From Bacteroidaceae bacterium (GTDB taxonomy: Bacteria > Bacteroidota > Bacteroidia > Bacteroidales > Bacteroidaceae), in contig JAGCGS010000049.1 in the NCBI GenBank assembly GCA_017649485.1, positions 1 through 32,441 on the forward strand: a stretch of 32,441 nucleotides of DNA, written 5' to 3'. Shown in pieces: positions 8,078-18,117 of this stretch. A model generated the notes under the pieces. The model saw nothing but the letters and a program-made list of their open reading frames with translations, made no database searches and was not told the DNA's origin. Made by a program: the position numbers and the translations under genes. Every line of letters begins with the position of its first letter. The stretch's first letter is position 1.

Positions 8078-8085
8078 CAAAAATA
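8078..8085 (-). promoter_or_regulatory. -7 box of the TPR regulator gene
   Basis: TATTTTTG on the minus strand matches TAnnTTTG. It is followed by CCC just as in the box at 5168-5175, so the two TPR-type genes share promoter ancestry. No clear TTTG is found 19-21 bp upstream. The ATG at 8071 begins only 6 bases after the box, so the transcript would be leaderless, or translation may begin at the next ATG (8062). Confidence 0.5.
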
Positions 8086-8161
8086 CAAATTTCTCCCATT
8101 CCATCGAATAAAATGAGTTCACAAAAAGTTCACAACCCCACCTCTCAGTACTTTATATAAG

Positions 8162-8188
8162 AAAAAAGGCAGAGCCGAAGCCCTGCCT
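8162..8188 (-). terminator. Rho-independent terminator after the serpin gene
   Basis: On the minus strand a 9-bp stem (AGGCAGGGC with GCTCTGCCT, one G-U pair) closes a TTCG tetraloop and is followed by a run of T. It lies 21 bp after the serpin stop and separates that gene from the TPR regulator. Confidence 0.88.
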
Positions 8189-8209
8189 GCGACATTTTAC
8201 TAACTAACA

Positions 8210-9526
8210 TCATTCACCATAATAGCCAATGAAGAGAGGGCATTCCGTGTTGGTTTCCACAATAGCATAGAAGAACGGACGGTCGAGGACCATATAAATC
8301 GGTTCAGAAGGAACGGAAGTTACTTTGGCAAAAATATCAGTCACGGCTGCTGCCTCCACTTTCTCCTCATCCATCATGAAGTATGTTTTCTGTATGGCAT
8401 CCAGCAACATCTCTTCCTTATGGTTGAAGATGCTGATGTCATTCCAATTCAGCATCAAATCAGGATTGATGTCTTTCATGCGTCTGAAGAGTCCCTCAGC
8501 TGTGTATTCTGACTTGAATTTAGGAGCGAGCAGCATAACCCTCTCCATCTCAGGCTTTCCAGGATAATATTCTGCGGTAGCTGTTACCTTGAAGTCCAGG
8601 ACTGAAGGTATGGCATCTTCCAGCTTCACCCCCTCCTTAGGCAGGATGAACACCATCTGGAATGACCCGTCGATAAAGGGTTTCACGCATTGTTGATACA
8701 AGTCGGTCTCAGCGTATGAGGTCCTGATTTCCTGGCGCATCATATCCACATCAGCTGTTTTGCCGTTGGCATAGTGGAAAGGCTTCTTCTGGGTGAGCTC
8801 CTTGTCGAAAGGCTCTTCCCACAATGCCTTGAAATAAACGGCATTCATCAGGTGGAACAAATCTGTCCCATCTGTCTGGTCTATCATCTTGGGGATGAGG
8901 TTATTGGTATGCTCAGCACACCAGGCATTGATGGTGTCCTTCGTCGTGGGGTCGGTAAAATCCACTGCCTCTGTCTTGGCATCATAGCCTGTCTGGATAA
9001 CTGACAGGAAATCCTGATTGGCCGAACGGGTCTGATTGTACCAAAAGGAGTTGGCACTCTTGAATGTAGCTGCCTCGTCGGCATTCTCGATGCCTTTCAT
9101 CATGGTCTTGAAGTAGTCGTTGATTTGCGCCTTGCTGAAGCTTTCCAAACCCATTGTCTTCAGCATTTCCTGCAAACTCTCACCCTCCAATCCATTGATA
9201 AACATGCCTAAGTCTAATGTCAAGCTGATTGGGGAAACCATCAGGTTAGTGCCTGCATCACGATGGGTAAATACTTCCTTGAACAGTTTCCAGGAAAAGT
9301 CCTGCACCTTGTTATGGACTGCCCTTTGTGACTCAGCCAAGAGCACAGGCTTGTAGCTGTGACGGGTTTCGGGCTCTGCCGGCTTCGCATCCACAGGCTC
9401 CGCAGGTTTCAGCTCCTCCTTCTCAGGATCCACGCGCAACGGCTCCAACAATTCTTTGTCTTTATCTCCACAGCTGCTCAGACTCAAGGCGAACAGCACA
9501 CTTAAAAGGATACTTTTTGTCTTCAT
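8210..9526 (-). CDS. Serpin-family lipoprotein
   Basis: 438 residues. The signal peptide has lipobox LSLSSC (Cys19), followed by an acidic stretch (GDKDKE) that fits surface export, and a Pro/Glu/Lys linker to about 55. The rest is a full-length serpin: FSWKLFKEV near 77, NPLM-type SPISL near 100, NAVYFKALWEEPF mid-protein, and the C-terminal DRPFFYAIVETNTECPLFIGYYG signature. The reactive-loop hinge EEKVEAAAVTD (387-397) keeps the small-residue run typical of inhibitory serpins, although P15 is Lys rather than Gly. Counting from it, P1-P1' would be Thr403-Ser404. It probably inhibits serine (or cysteine) proteases at the cell surface, for example host or competitor enzymes in the gut. Single gene with its own terminator. 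Confidence 0.92.
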   Translation of the reverse strand: MKTKSILLSVLFALSLSSCGDKDKELLEPLRVDPEKEELKPAEPVDAKPAEPETRHSYKPVLLAESQRAVHNKVQDFSWKLFKEVFTHRDAGTNLMVSPISLTLDLGMFINGLEGESLQEMLKTMGLESFSKAQINDYFKTMMKGIENADEAATFKSANSFWYNQTRSANQDFLSVIQTGYDAKTEAVDFTDPTTKDTINAWCAEHTNNLIPKMIDQTDGTDLFHLMNAVYFKALWEEPFDKELTQKKPFHYANGKTADVDMMRQEIRTSYAETDLYQQCVKPFIDGSFQMVFILPKEGVKLEDAIPSVLDFKVTATAEYYPGKPEMERVMLLAPKFKSEYTAEGLFRRMKDINPDLMLNWNDISIFNHKEEMLLDAIQKTYFMMDEEKVEAAAVTDIFAKVTSVPSEPIYMVLDRPFFYAIVETNTECPLFIGYYGE

Positions 9527-9704
9527 AAATCACTGTTTTTATTTATTTCACTCCTGCATATTAAATGCCAAAAGCCTGAAACCTTGCACAACATTAACAT
9601 AAATTAACCTACCAAAGATGTTTGTGTGTGAACATACAGCCTCGGAAACCAAACATTCATATCGTTATTTATGGTGTAATGCTAACATTGTTAGAAATAT
9701 TTGC

Positions 9705-9712
9705 TAAATTTG
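9705..9712 (+). promoter_or_regulatory. -7 box of the GH5 gene
   Basis: TAAATTTG matches TAnnTTTG; no good TTTG box at the expected distance upstream. Transcription would begin near 9719, which rules out the in-frame TTG at 9701 and supports the ATG at 9731. Confidence 0.6.
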
Positions 9713-9730
9713 CATCAGAATAATGATAAT

Positions 9731-10876
9731 ATGAAAGCTATGAGAAAGTTTTTAATTTTACTGGCATTTTTCGCCACCACAATGCTGGCTCTGGTCTCTT
9801 GTGCAGGTCAGGCAGGTAAGTCTAACGGAGTGAACAACTTCAACATCAAGCGTGGTACCAACCTAAGTCACTGGCTATCACAGTCAAGGGTGATGGGTGA
9901 AGAACGCAGGAAACACATACAAGAAGACGATTTCGAGCGTTTGGAACAGTTGGGCTTCGATTTTGTCCGCATCCCCATCGATGAGGTACAGTTCTGGGAT
10001 GACAATGGGAACAAGTTGCCAGAAGCTTGGGATTTGCTGACGAATGCCATCAACCTGGCTGAGAAGCATCACTTGCGTGTGATTGTTGACCTCCACATCA
10101 TCCGCTCACACCGTTTTATTGACAATGATTCTTCCAACACCTTATTTACTTCAGAGAAGTCACAACAAGACCTTATTAACTTGTGGTATCAGCTTTCTGA
10201 TGTGCTGAAAGGTTATAGTAATGACTCTGTAGCTTACGAGTTTATGAACGAACCTGTGGCACCAGAGCATGAGCAATGGAATGTGGTGGTTGAGAAGGTG
10301 CATAAAGCCCTGCGTGAGGTGGAGCCTCAACGCACCTTGGTGGTGGGCTCAAACCGTTGGCAAGACTATGAAACCATCAAGTATCTGCGTGTGCCTGAAG
10401 GTGATAAGAACATTATACTCTCCTTCCACTATTACCACCCAATGATTATTACACACCGCGGTGCCTTTTGGACTCCTCTTGGAAGATATAAAGGACAAGT
10501 GAACTATCCTGGCGTGCTTATAACCCAAGAAGATTATGATGCTGCTCCAGAGGAAATCAAGGAAGAGCTAAAGCCTTTCCTTACCCAGGTGTGGAACAAG
10601 GACAAGATACGTGAGGACTTCAAGGATGCCATCGAGGCAGCCAAGAAATATGGTTTACAGTTGTTCTGTGGTGAATGGGGTGTGTATGAGCCTGTTGAGC
10701 GTGATTTAGCTTATGCTTGGTACAAGGATATGATCGATGTGTTCGATGAGTTTGACATTGCCTGGACCACCTGGTGCTATGATGGCGACTTTGGCTTCTG
10801 GGATCAGCGCACTGAGTCATACAAAGACAAGCCATTGGTGGATATACTAACATCTGGCAAAGCATTAGGCGAATAA
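9731..10876 (+). CDS. GH5-family glycoside hydrolase (cellulase-like) lipoprotein
   Basis: 381 residues from the ATG at 9731. MKAMRKFLILLAFFATTMLALVSC is a lipoprotein signal (Cys24). The rest is a GH5 (clan A) TIM barrel: RGTNLSHWL, FDFVRIPID, VIVDLH, then the acid/base Glu174 in FMNEPVAP, SFHYYHP, the nucleophile Glu315 in FCGEWGVYE, and AWTTWCYDG near the end. It should cleave beta-1,4-linked glucan, mannan or a related chain; the exact substrate cannot be read from sequence. The DjlA-like gene follows after 25 bp and is probably co-transcribed. The divergent neighbour is the serpin. Confidence 0.92.
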   Translation: MKAMRKFLILLAFFATTMLALVSCAGQAGKSNGVNNFNIKRGTNLSHWLSQSRVMGEERRKHIQEDDFERLEQLGFDFVRIPIDEVQFWDDNGNKLPEAWDLLTNAINLAEKHHLRVIVDLHIIRSHRFIDNDSSNTLFTSEKSQQDLINLWYQLSDVLKGYSNDSVAYEFMNEPVAPEHEQWNVVVEKVHKALREVEPQRTLVVGSNRWQDYETIKYLRVPEGDKNIILSFHYYHPMIITHRGAFWTPLGRYKGQVNYPGVLITQEDYDAAPEEIKEELKPFLTQVWNKDKIREDFKDAIEAAKKYGLQLFCGEWGVYEPVERDLAYAWYKDMIDVFDEFDIAWTTWCYDGDFGFWDQRTESYKDKPLVDILTSGKALGE

Positions 10877-10901
10877 CTCGTTAATTAATGCATTAGAATC
10901 T

Positions 10902-11690
10902 ATGGCATTAGGCAAATGGATAGGCGGCATCTTTGGCTTCATCAATACAGGTAGCATATTAGGCGCAATAGCCGGATTTGTACTGGGTTCGCTGTTTGAT
11001 GCCTTTACAGATAAGAAGGAGAAGCCTGAAGAGATTTTTTATGGCTCTGAGGATGAGGATATCAAACCAGGAAAGGGGGATACGAGGGACGATTTCCTGT
11101 TCTCACTGATGGTGTTGTGTGCTCACATGATTCATGCCGACGGGAAAATCATGCACTCAGAGATGGAGAAGGTGCGCAACTTCTTGAGAGATTCTTTTGG
11201 TCAGGCAGCTTCGACAGAGGGCAACAGGATATTGCTATCACTATTTGATTATAAGAAGCAGCAAGGCGAGCTGGCTTGGCAATATCAGATTGAGCAGGCA
11301 TGCAAGGAGATGATGGTGGCAATGCCAGAGGAACATCGCATTCAGTTGGTCGCTTTCTTGGCGGAAGTGGCGAAATCGGATGGCAAGGTGTTGCAACAGG
11401 AGATTGATGCTCTTAGGATTATCACCATGAGGTTAGGATTGGGTGCCAACATGGCAGACCAATTGTTGTCACTGGGTGGTAATACATTGGAAGATGCTTA
11501 CAAGGTGTTGGGCATCAGTCCTGATGCTACAGACGAGGAAGTGCGGAAGGCATATCGCAAAATGGTGATCCAGCATCATCCTGACAAGGTGCAGAATTTA
11601 GGTGAGGATGTAAAGGAAGCGGCAACGAAGAAGTTGCAGGAAATCAATAAGGCGAAAGAAATGATTTTCCAAGCAAGGGGACTGAAGTAG
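10902..11690 (+). CDS. djlA: DjlA-like co-chaperone: TerB-like plus J domain
   Basis: 262 residues. A glycine-rich N-terminal hydrophobic segment (about 6-33) is followed by a TerB-like all-helical domain (about 64-185; HADGKIMHSEMEKVRNFL and KSDGKVLQQEIDALRII are its paired metal-site repeats). The C-terminal J domain (198-262) has DAYKVLGISPDATDEEVRKA and the HPD triad at 226-228, needed to stimulate DnaK ATPase. This order matches DjlA, a membrane-anchored DnaK co-chaperone. Membrane attachment is inferred from the N-terminus. The gene shares the GH5 transcript by position only. Confidence 0.88.
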   Translation: MALGKWIGGIFGFINTGSILGAIAGFVLGSLFDAFTDKKEKPEEIFYGSEDEDIKPGKGDTRDDFLFSLMVLCAHMIHADGKIMHSEMEKVRNFLRDSFGQAASTEGNRILLSLFDYKKQQGELAWQYQIEQACKEMMVAMPEEHRIQLVAFLAEVAKSDGKVLQQEIDALRIITMRLGLGANMADQLLSLGGNTLEDAYKVLGISPDATDEEVRKAYRKMVIQHHPDKVQNLGEDVKEAATKKLQEINKAKEMIFQARGLK

Positions 11691-11693
11691 GAC

Positions 11694-11735
11694 GTTGACC
11701 ATTAACCATTGACGATTGACCATTGACTATTGTTA
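11694..11735. repeat. Six tandem 7-bp units, consensus ATTGACC
   Basis: Starting at 11694 the sequence falls into six 7-base units: GTTGACC, ATTAACC, ATTGACG, ATTGACC, ATTGACT, ATTGTTA. The last unit contains the stop codon of recO. It fills the gap between the convergent djlA-like and recO genes. No hairpin is evident. Function unknown; copy number could vary by slippage. Confidence 0.8.
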
Positions 11736-12464
11736 ATCGAACACTTCTTTTAATATAGAGAGCGAGTTGAGCTCAGGAAAGTCTGGAAGATGCAGGCGAT
11801 AATAGTCGTTGATGAGGGAGAGAAGGCGATTACGCTCATTGCGATTCATCCTGAAAAGGTGCATGTTGGTAAAGTTCAGGCGCATGAGATTCACCAGGTG
11901 GCGACATTCCTCTGGCACAACAAAATAGGTATGATTCAAAGGCTTCAGTGATACAAATGAGGCATTGAGCATATCGAAGTAGTAGCCTTGACGATAGTTT
12001 TCCACATTAGGTTGCAACCCCAAAAAGCGTGACACTCGCATGAGAAACACCAAGTGGAAGTTGGCATAATCACTCTCAGCCATATCAAGCCATCGCATGG
12101 AAGTGGATAGATAGGCATATAGAGACTCATTGGGTTGCCCTTCTTCACGAACAGCCCTGTAGAGAAATTCTTGCAGAAACAGGGCAATGACAGACTTGAC
12201 AGGATGATAAGGAATGGAGTGGAAGGGTTGTAGTGGTTGTACCGCCTTTACCCTAAATAGAGAAGTTTTGGGCTTCATGTCAGCCTCAACCTCAACCTCA
12301 GCCAAGGGTTGCAACAACAGGTGCTTGCCCCCTGCCTTGTGCGTCTTGGGGATGGTAGTGATATAAGACACCCTACCCCACTGCTTGGTAAATACCACTG
12401 CAATGAGCTGGTTTTCCTTAATCTTGAAGGTGTGTAAAACGATGCCTTTAGAGCGCTGTAACAT
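11733..12464 (-). CDS. recO: DNA repair protein RecO
   Basis: 243 residues from the ATG at 12464. The text MLQRSKGIVLHTFKIKENQLIAVVFTKQWGRVSYIT is the OB-fold start of RecO. It is followed by HLLLQPLAEVEVEADMKPKTSLFRVKAVQP and the helical domain around LLFL..RFLGLQPN. RecO helps RecR load RecA on single-stranded gaps (RecFOR pathway). A TTG at 12488 would add eight residues but lies in the -7 box at 12486-12493, so it is rejected. The zinc-finger cysteine set of some RecO proteins is not evident, as is common in Bacteroidetes. Confidence 0.93.
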   Translation of the reverse strand: MLQRSKGIVLHTFKIKENQLIAVVFTKQWGRVSYITTIPKTHKAGGKHLLLQPLAEVEVEADMKPKTSLFRVKAVQPLQPFHSIPYHPVKSVIALFLQEFLYRAVREEGQPNESLYAYLSTSMRWLDMAESDYANFHLVFLMRVSRFLGLQPNVENYRQGYYFDMLNASFVSLKPLNHTYFVVPEECRHLVNLMRLNFTNMHLFRMNRNERNRLLSLINDYYRLHLPDFPELNSLSILKEVFD

Positions 12465-12485
12465 ATAGAAATAACTGTTTACTTG

Positions 12486-12493
12486 CAAAGATA
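12486..12493 (-). promoter_or_regulatory. -7 box of recO
   Basis: TATCTTTG on the minus strand, 21 bases before the recO ATG, matches TAnnTTTG. The upstream element is not at the usual distance (a TTTG lies only 14 bp away). Confidence 0.55.
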
Positions 12494-12547
12494 ATACATA
12501 TAAAAACCAAAGAAAAGTAAAAATTGATATTTTTTTTTGAAGAATGT

Positions 12548-12578
12548 TTTGTCAATTCAAAAATAGTACCTACCTTTG
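12548..12578 (+). promoter_or_regulatory. Promoter of tRNA-Glu/rpsT
   Basis: TTTG (12548-12551), 19-bp spacer, TACCTTTG (12571-12578): a full Bacteroidetes consensus promoter, 30 bp before the tRNA. No second promoter is visible between the tRNA and rpsT. Confidence 0.8.
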
Positions 12579-12608
12579 CATCCGCTTAACGGCAAAAACA
12601 AAAAGCGA

Positions 12609-12680
12609 GGCCCATTCGTCTATCGGCTAGGACGAGAGATTTTCATTCTCTAAAGAGCAGTTCGACTCTGCTATGGGCTA
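12609..12680 (+). tRNA. tRNA-Glu, anticodon TTC
   Basis: 72 nt. The acceptor stem GGCCCAT (12609-12615) pairs with ATGGGCT (12673-12679), with a G-U first pair. The anticodon stem AGAGA/TCTCT encloses the loop TTTTCAT, giving anticodon TTC at 12642-12644. The T arm contains GTTCGACTC. CCA is not encoded. It is co-directional with rpsT, 45 bp upstream of it. Confidence 0.95.
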
Positions 12681-12725
12681 CATAATAAGTAAAACAATAA
12701 ATAACAATTTAAAAGATTAGTCGAG

Positions 12726-12980
12726 ATGGCAAATCATAAATCAGCACTGAAGAGAATCAGACAGTCAGAGAAAAGAAGACTGCACAACAGATATTATGGC
12801 AAGACCATGAGAAATGCTGTTCGCAAACTTCGCGCAACCACTAACAAGGATGAGGCAGCTGCTATGTTGCCAAGCGTAACCAAATTGCTTGACAAGTTGG
12901 CAAAGACACGCGTTATACACAAAAATAAGGCTAACAACCTGAAGTCAAAGCTGGCTAAATACATCAACAAACTGGCATAA
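12726..12980 (+). CDS. rpsT: 30S ribosomal protein S20
   Basis: 84 residues, small and very basic. [21 protein letters not shown] is the classic S20 start, and the C-terminus [19 protein letters not shown] also fits. S20 binds 16S rRNA early in 30S assembly. Length is normal for the family. It is probably expressed from the tRNA-Glu promoter and ends at the terminator at 13018-13053. Confidence 0.97.
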   Translation: MANHKSALKRIRQSEKRRLHNRYYGKTMRNAVRKLRATTNKDEAAAMLPSVTKLLDKLAKTRVIHKNKANNLKSKLAKYINKLA

Positions 12981-13017
12981 GCCACGCTGTTCATCAGCTT
13001 TGTTTTCATTCCTATAA

Positions 13018-13053
13018 ACAGGTTGAGTTATCAATACTCAGCCTGTATTTTTA
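13018..13053 (+). terminator. Rho-independent terminator after rpsT
   Basis: An 11-bp stem (ACAGGTTGAGT with ACTCAGCCTGT, one wobble) around a 7-base loop, followed by ATTTTTATT. It separates rpsT from gyrB. Confidence 0.88.
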
Positions 13054-13088
13054 TTGCCAAAAATAAGGGAATTTTAACGCCAAAATAA

Positions 13089-15107
<2,019 letters not shown>

Positions 15108-15141
15108 ACGGCTTTTCGCACCTTACAACCATAAGAAAAGG

Positions 15142-15190
15142 AAAACGCTCTGGCTGAAACAGGAATAGTCCTCGTTTGCCAGGGCGTTTT
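15142..15190. terminator. Bidirectional terminator after gyrB
   Basis: AAAACGCTCTGGC (15142-15154) pairs with GCCAGGGCGTTTT (15178-15190), one wobble, around a 23-base loop. A T-rich run follows in both directions, so it can end gyrB on plus and the operon ending at 15280 on minus. Confidence 0.75.
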
Positions 15191-15271
15191 AATTTTACTC
15201 CCCCGTCGCTTTGCGACACCCCCTCTACTTTAGAGGGGGAGTTTGGGGGGCTTGTTTGTCTGGGCGTTTTA
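15174..15271. repeat. GC-rich palindromic element between 18-bp near-direct repeats
   Basis: GTTTGCCAGGGCGTTTTA (15174-15191) recurs with two changes at 15254-15271 (GTTTGTCTGGGCGTTTTA). Between them lie two nested hairpins: GTCGC-TTT-GCGAC (15205-15217) and CCCCCTCTA-CTT-TAGAGGGGG (15219-15239), with CTCCCCC/GGGGGAG outer complementarity. The direct repeats suggest that a small palindromic unit was inserted and duplicated the terminator arm. Confidence 0.7.
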
Positions 15272-15279
15272 TGCAAAAA

Positions 15280-16008
15280 CTATTTCCTTTTTTCCTCTGC
15301 TTTGGTATATTCTTCTAAGTAAGTGTTATAGAGGTCTTCGTAACGCTGATTATCGAAGGCTGATTCTCGCTTTTTGACAAACTCTGCCATATCATCTTCC
15401 GAGATATTCATAATCTTCTTGTTATGTTCATTATATTGCTGGAGCTGCAATGCAATCACCTTGATGTCGAAAAGGAAATAAGGGAGATCGTAATTCAGCA
15501 TATAGTCCAATTCGTCTTTCTCATGATGGGAAAAGAAATCTTTCATCAGACTTGAATAAGTATTGTCCTTCAAATAGTTACGCCAATAATAGCACCCACT
15601 CACATTGTCGATGAAGACGGCATTGTCCAAAGTGCTCCAGATGTCGGCACTTGAGCTGAAGATTTTCTCATTATATTCATTGAATTCCAGCATACGGAAT
15701 TTATGCGTAAACATGAAGGGATTCTTATTCCACAGACTATTATCTTCCCGCAACTGGTCCTGCAACTTGATGCATTCTTCCAGTATATCAATATAGTCGT
15801 TGAGTTTATCGATGCTATCGTCAATGTCGTGCAGAATCATCATCGCCATCTGGCGTTGTGCCTGACGATTCTCGTAGCGTTGAATAAGCTCAGCCGTACC
15901 AAACGTCAATACAATAGACATAGTAGTGGCGATAAACGTCATCAGCAACTCGGAAAAGAACTTCTTTACACCCGTTACATTCATCTTTGACACATTCTTA
16001 GCATCCAT
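15280..16008 (-). CDS. Hypothetical protein, one N-terminal membrane segment
   Basis: 242 residues, not recognised with confidence. A short cytoplasmic-like start is followed by one hydrophobic segment (about 20-42, ELLMTFIATTMSIVLTFGTA). A long, charged, helical region then begins with ENRQAQRQMAMMILHDIDDS. The layout (amphipathic start, one TM near residue 30, then a helical tail beginning with an ENR/WNE-like turn) resembles Bacteroidetes DUF6090-type proteins, but I cannot assign it. It starts 6 bp after the DUF3109 stop, so it is the last gene of the gpmI operon. Confidence 0.7.
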   Translation of the reverse strand: MDAKNVSKMNVTGVKKFFSELLMTFIATTMSIVLTFGTAELIQRYENRQAQRQMAMMILHDIDDSIDKLNDYIDILEECIKLQDQLREDNSLWNKNPFMFTHKFRMLEFNEYNEKIFSSSADIWSTLDNAVFIDNVSGCYYWRNYLKDNTYSSLMKDFFSHHEKDELDYMLNYDLPYFLFDIKVIALQLQQYNEHNKKIMNISEDDMAEFVKKRESAFDNQRYEDLYNTYLEEYTKAEEKRK

Positions 16009-16014
16009 ATCTTT

Positions 16015-16599
16015 TCATTTTATGTAGTTACGTTTCTTCAACTCAGCCACAGCATCTTCCAACTCATGGTACCACTCTTCGCCAAACTTACGGATGAGGG
16101 GCTCTTTTAAGAACTCATAAACCCGCACATCCAGTTGTTCACCTAAAAGAACAGCAGCCTTGCACACATCCCAACGATGGTAGTTCAAGGCATCTAAATC
16201 CCCTACTTTCTTGTGACGAATGGGATAGAGATGACAGGACAAGGGTTTATAGAACTTGGTCTTACCTTCACGATATGCCTTCTCCAGTGCGCAATAGCAG
16301 CAGCCCTTTTCATCATAGCAAGTAAAGACACAGTCTTTGTTGTTGACGATAGAAGTGACAAGTTGCCCTTCAGGATCGGCATACGCCACCCCCTGCTTGT
16401 TGATGACCTTGCGGGCAGAGATGGAGAGCTGATCCCAGATGACTGGCAACACCTCCTCGATTTGCATGATCTCATCCAAATCAACAGGTGCCCCTGCATC
16501 GCCTTCGATGCAGCAGGCACCCATACATTTTTCCAAGTCGCAGACAAAGCGCTCAGTCAGCACCTCATCGCTAATCAGTACATCACCTATCTGGTACAT
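16015..16599 (-). CDS. DUF3109 family cysteine-rich protein
   Basis: 194 residues. Cysteines are clustered as in the DUF3109/YkgJ-like group, thought to bind an iron-sulfur cluster or zinc: FVCDLEKCMGACC near 19-31, NKDCVFTC and KGCCYCALEKA (about 87-105), SCHLYPIR (about 122) and WDVCKAA (about 144). Function unknown. It begins one base after the gpmI stop and ends 6 bp before the next gene, so it is co-transcribed with gpmI. The conserved run LSCHLYPIR and the ACCIEGDAGAPV segment make the family call firm. Confidence 0.88.
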   Translation of the reverse strand: MYQIGDVLISDEVLTERFVCDLEKCMGACCIEGDAGAPVDLDEIMQIEEVLPVIWDQLSISARKVINKQGVAYADPEGQLVTSIVNNKDCVFTCYDEKGCCYCALEKAYREGKTKFYKPLSCHLYPIRHKKVGDLDALNYHRWDVCKAAVLLGEQLDVRVYEFLKEPLIRKFGEEWYHELEDAVAELKKRNYIK

Positions 16600-18117
16600 T
16601 TACTTAATCAAGTCGTTGCCTGTCATCTCAGCTGGCTGAGGCATACCCATGATGTGCAGGATAGAAGGAGCCACATCGGCCAGCACGCCATTCTCTACCT
16701 TAGCATCTTTGTTAGCGGTAACATAGACGAAAGGTACAGGGTTGAGCGAGTGAGCTGTATTAGGTGTACCATCTTCGTTGAGAGCGTGGTCGGCATTACC
16801 ATGGTCGGCGATGATAATCACCTCATAGTCGTTAGCCTTGGCAGCCTCAACGGTTTCCTTCACACAATTGTCGATAGCTACAACAGCCTTCTCAATAGCA
16901 GGATAGATACCGGTATGACCCACCATGTCACCATTCGCATAGTTCACCACGATGAAATCATACTGCTGAGTATTGATAGCCTCCACCAACTTGTCCTTCA
17001 CCTCGTATGCACTCATCTCAGGTTTCAGGTCGTAAGTAGCTACCTTTGGAGAAGGCACCAGAATACGATCTTCGCCAGCGTAAGGAGCTTCACGTCCGCC
17101 GTTGAAGAAGAAAGTTACATGGGCATACTTCTCTGTCTCAGCAATGTGCAACTGCTTCTTGCCGTTGTTAGAGAGGTATTCACCCAACGTATTCTCCACA
17201 TTCTCCTTGTCGAACAGGATGTGAACGCCCTTGAAAGATGCATCATAAGGAGTCATGCAGTAATACTGCAGATTCTTGATGGTGTGCATGCCCTGCTCAG
17301 GCATATCCTGCTGAGTCAGTACGGTGGTAATCTCCTTAGCGCGGTCGTTGCGATAGTTGAAGAAGATGAATACATCGCCTTCCTTTACGCGACCATCAAC
17401 GGTGCTATTAACAATAGGCTTGATGAATTCGTCGGTAACGCCTTCGTCATAAGACTCCTGCATAGCACGTACCATATTGTCACTCTGCTTGCCTAAGCCA
17501 TGTACCAACTGATCGTAACCTACCTTTACACGTTCCCAACGCTTATCACGATCCATGGTGTAGAAGCGACCAATGATGGATGCCACCACACCAGCACTCT
17601 GCTTGCAATGAGCCTCAACCTCTTCAATGAAGCCCTTACCGCTACGAGGGTCAGTATCACGACCATCCATGAGGCAGTGAATGAAGGTACGACCTTCCAG
17701 ACCATATTCTTTAGCGATATCGCAAAGCTTGAACAGATGATCCATAGAACTGTGTACACCACCGTTGCTGGTCAAGCCCATGATGTGCAGACCTACGCCA
17801 TGCTCTTTGGCATAACTGTAAGCATTGATGATTTCCTTGTTCTTCAGGATGCTGCCATTTTTGCAGGCACGGTTAATCTTCACCAAGTCCTGATATACGA
17901 TACGTCCAGCACCGATATTCAAGTGACCCACCTCAGAGTTACCCATTTGCCCATCAGGCAGACCCACGTTCTCGCCAGAAGCCTGGAGCTGAGAATTAGG
18001 GTAGTTAGCAATCAAATAATCCCAATAAGGAGTTGGGGTACAGAAAATCACATCGTCTTTGTGACGATCTCCAATACCCCAACCATCCAAAATCATTAAT
18101 AACGCTTTCTTAGCCAT
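16600..18117 (-). CDS. gpmI: 2,3-bisphosphoglycerate-independent phosphoglycerate mutase
   Basis: 505 residues, normal length. It interconverts 3- and 2-phosphoglycerate in glycolysis with two Mn2+ ions and a phosphoserine intermediate. ILDGWGIG (metal ligand Asp11), [15 protein letters not shown] (phosphorylated Ser61), [33 protein letters not shown] and [14 protein letters not shown], then [12 protein letters not shown] are all present, so the active site looks complete. Its ATG shares one base with the stop of the upstream TIM-barrel gene (TAATG), and the DUF3109 gene follows with no gap: an operon. Confidence 0.96.
   Translation of the reverse strand: MAKKALLMILDGWGIGDRHKDDVIFCTPTPYWDYLIANYPNSQLQASGENVGLPDGQMGNSEVGHLNIGAGRIVYQDLVKINRACKNGSILKNKEIINAYSYAKEHGVGLHIMGLTSNGGVHSSMDHLFKLCDIAKEYGLEGRTFIHCLMDGRDTDPRSGKGFIEEVEAHCKQSAGVVASIIGRFYTMDRDKRWERVKVGYDQLVHGLGKQSDNMVRAMQESYDEGVTDEFIKPIVNSTVDGRVKEGDVFIFFNYRNDRAKEITTVLTQQDMPEQGMHTIKNLQYYCMTPYDASFKGVHILFDKENVENTLGEYLSNNGKKQLHIAETEKYAHVTFFFNGGREAPYAGEDRILVPSPKVATYDLKPEMSAYEVKDKLVEAINTQQYDFIVVNYANGDMVGHTGIYPAIEKAVVAIDNCVKETVEAAKANDYEVIIIADHGNADHALNEDGTPNTAHSLNPVPFVYVTANKDAKVENGVLADVAPSILHIMGMPQPAEMTGNDLIK

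Noticed and set aside
11694-11735. Heptamer array considered as terminator or CRISPR
   Set aside because: No self-complementary stem, no T run, and the unit is far too short for a CRISPR repeat.
16213-17496. 427-codon plus-strand frame opposite gpmI and DUF3109
   Set aside because: It is antisense to two well-supported genes, its translation has no recognisable motif, and it spans the junction of both genes.
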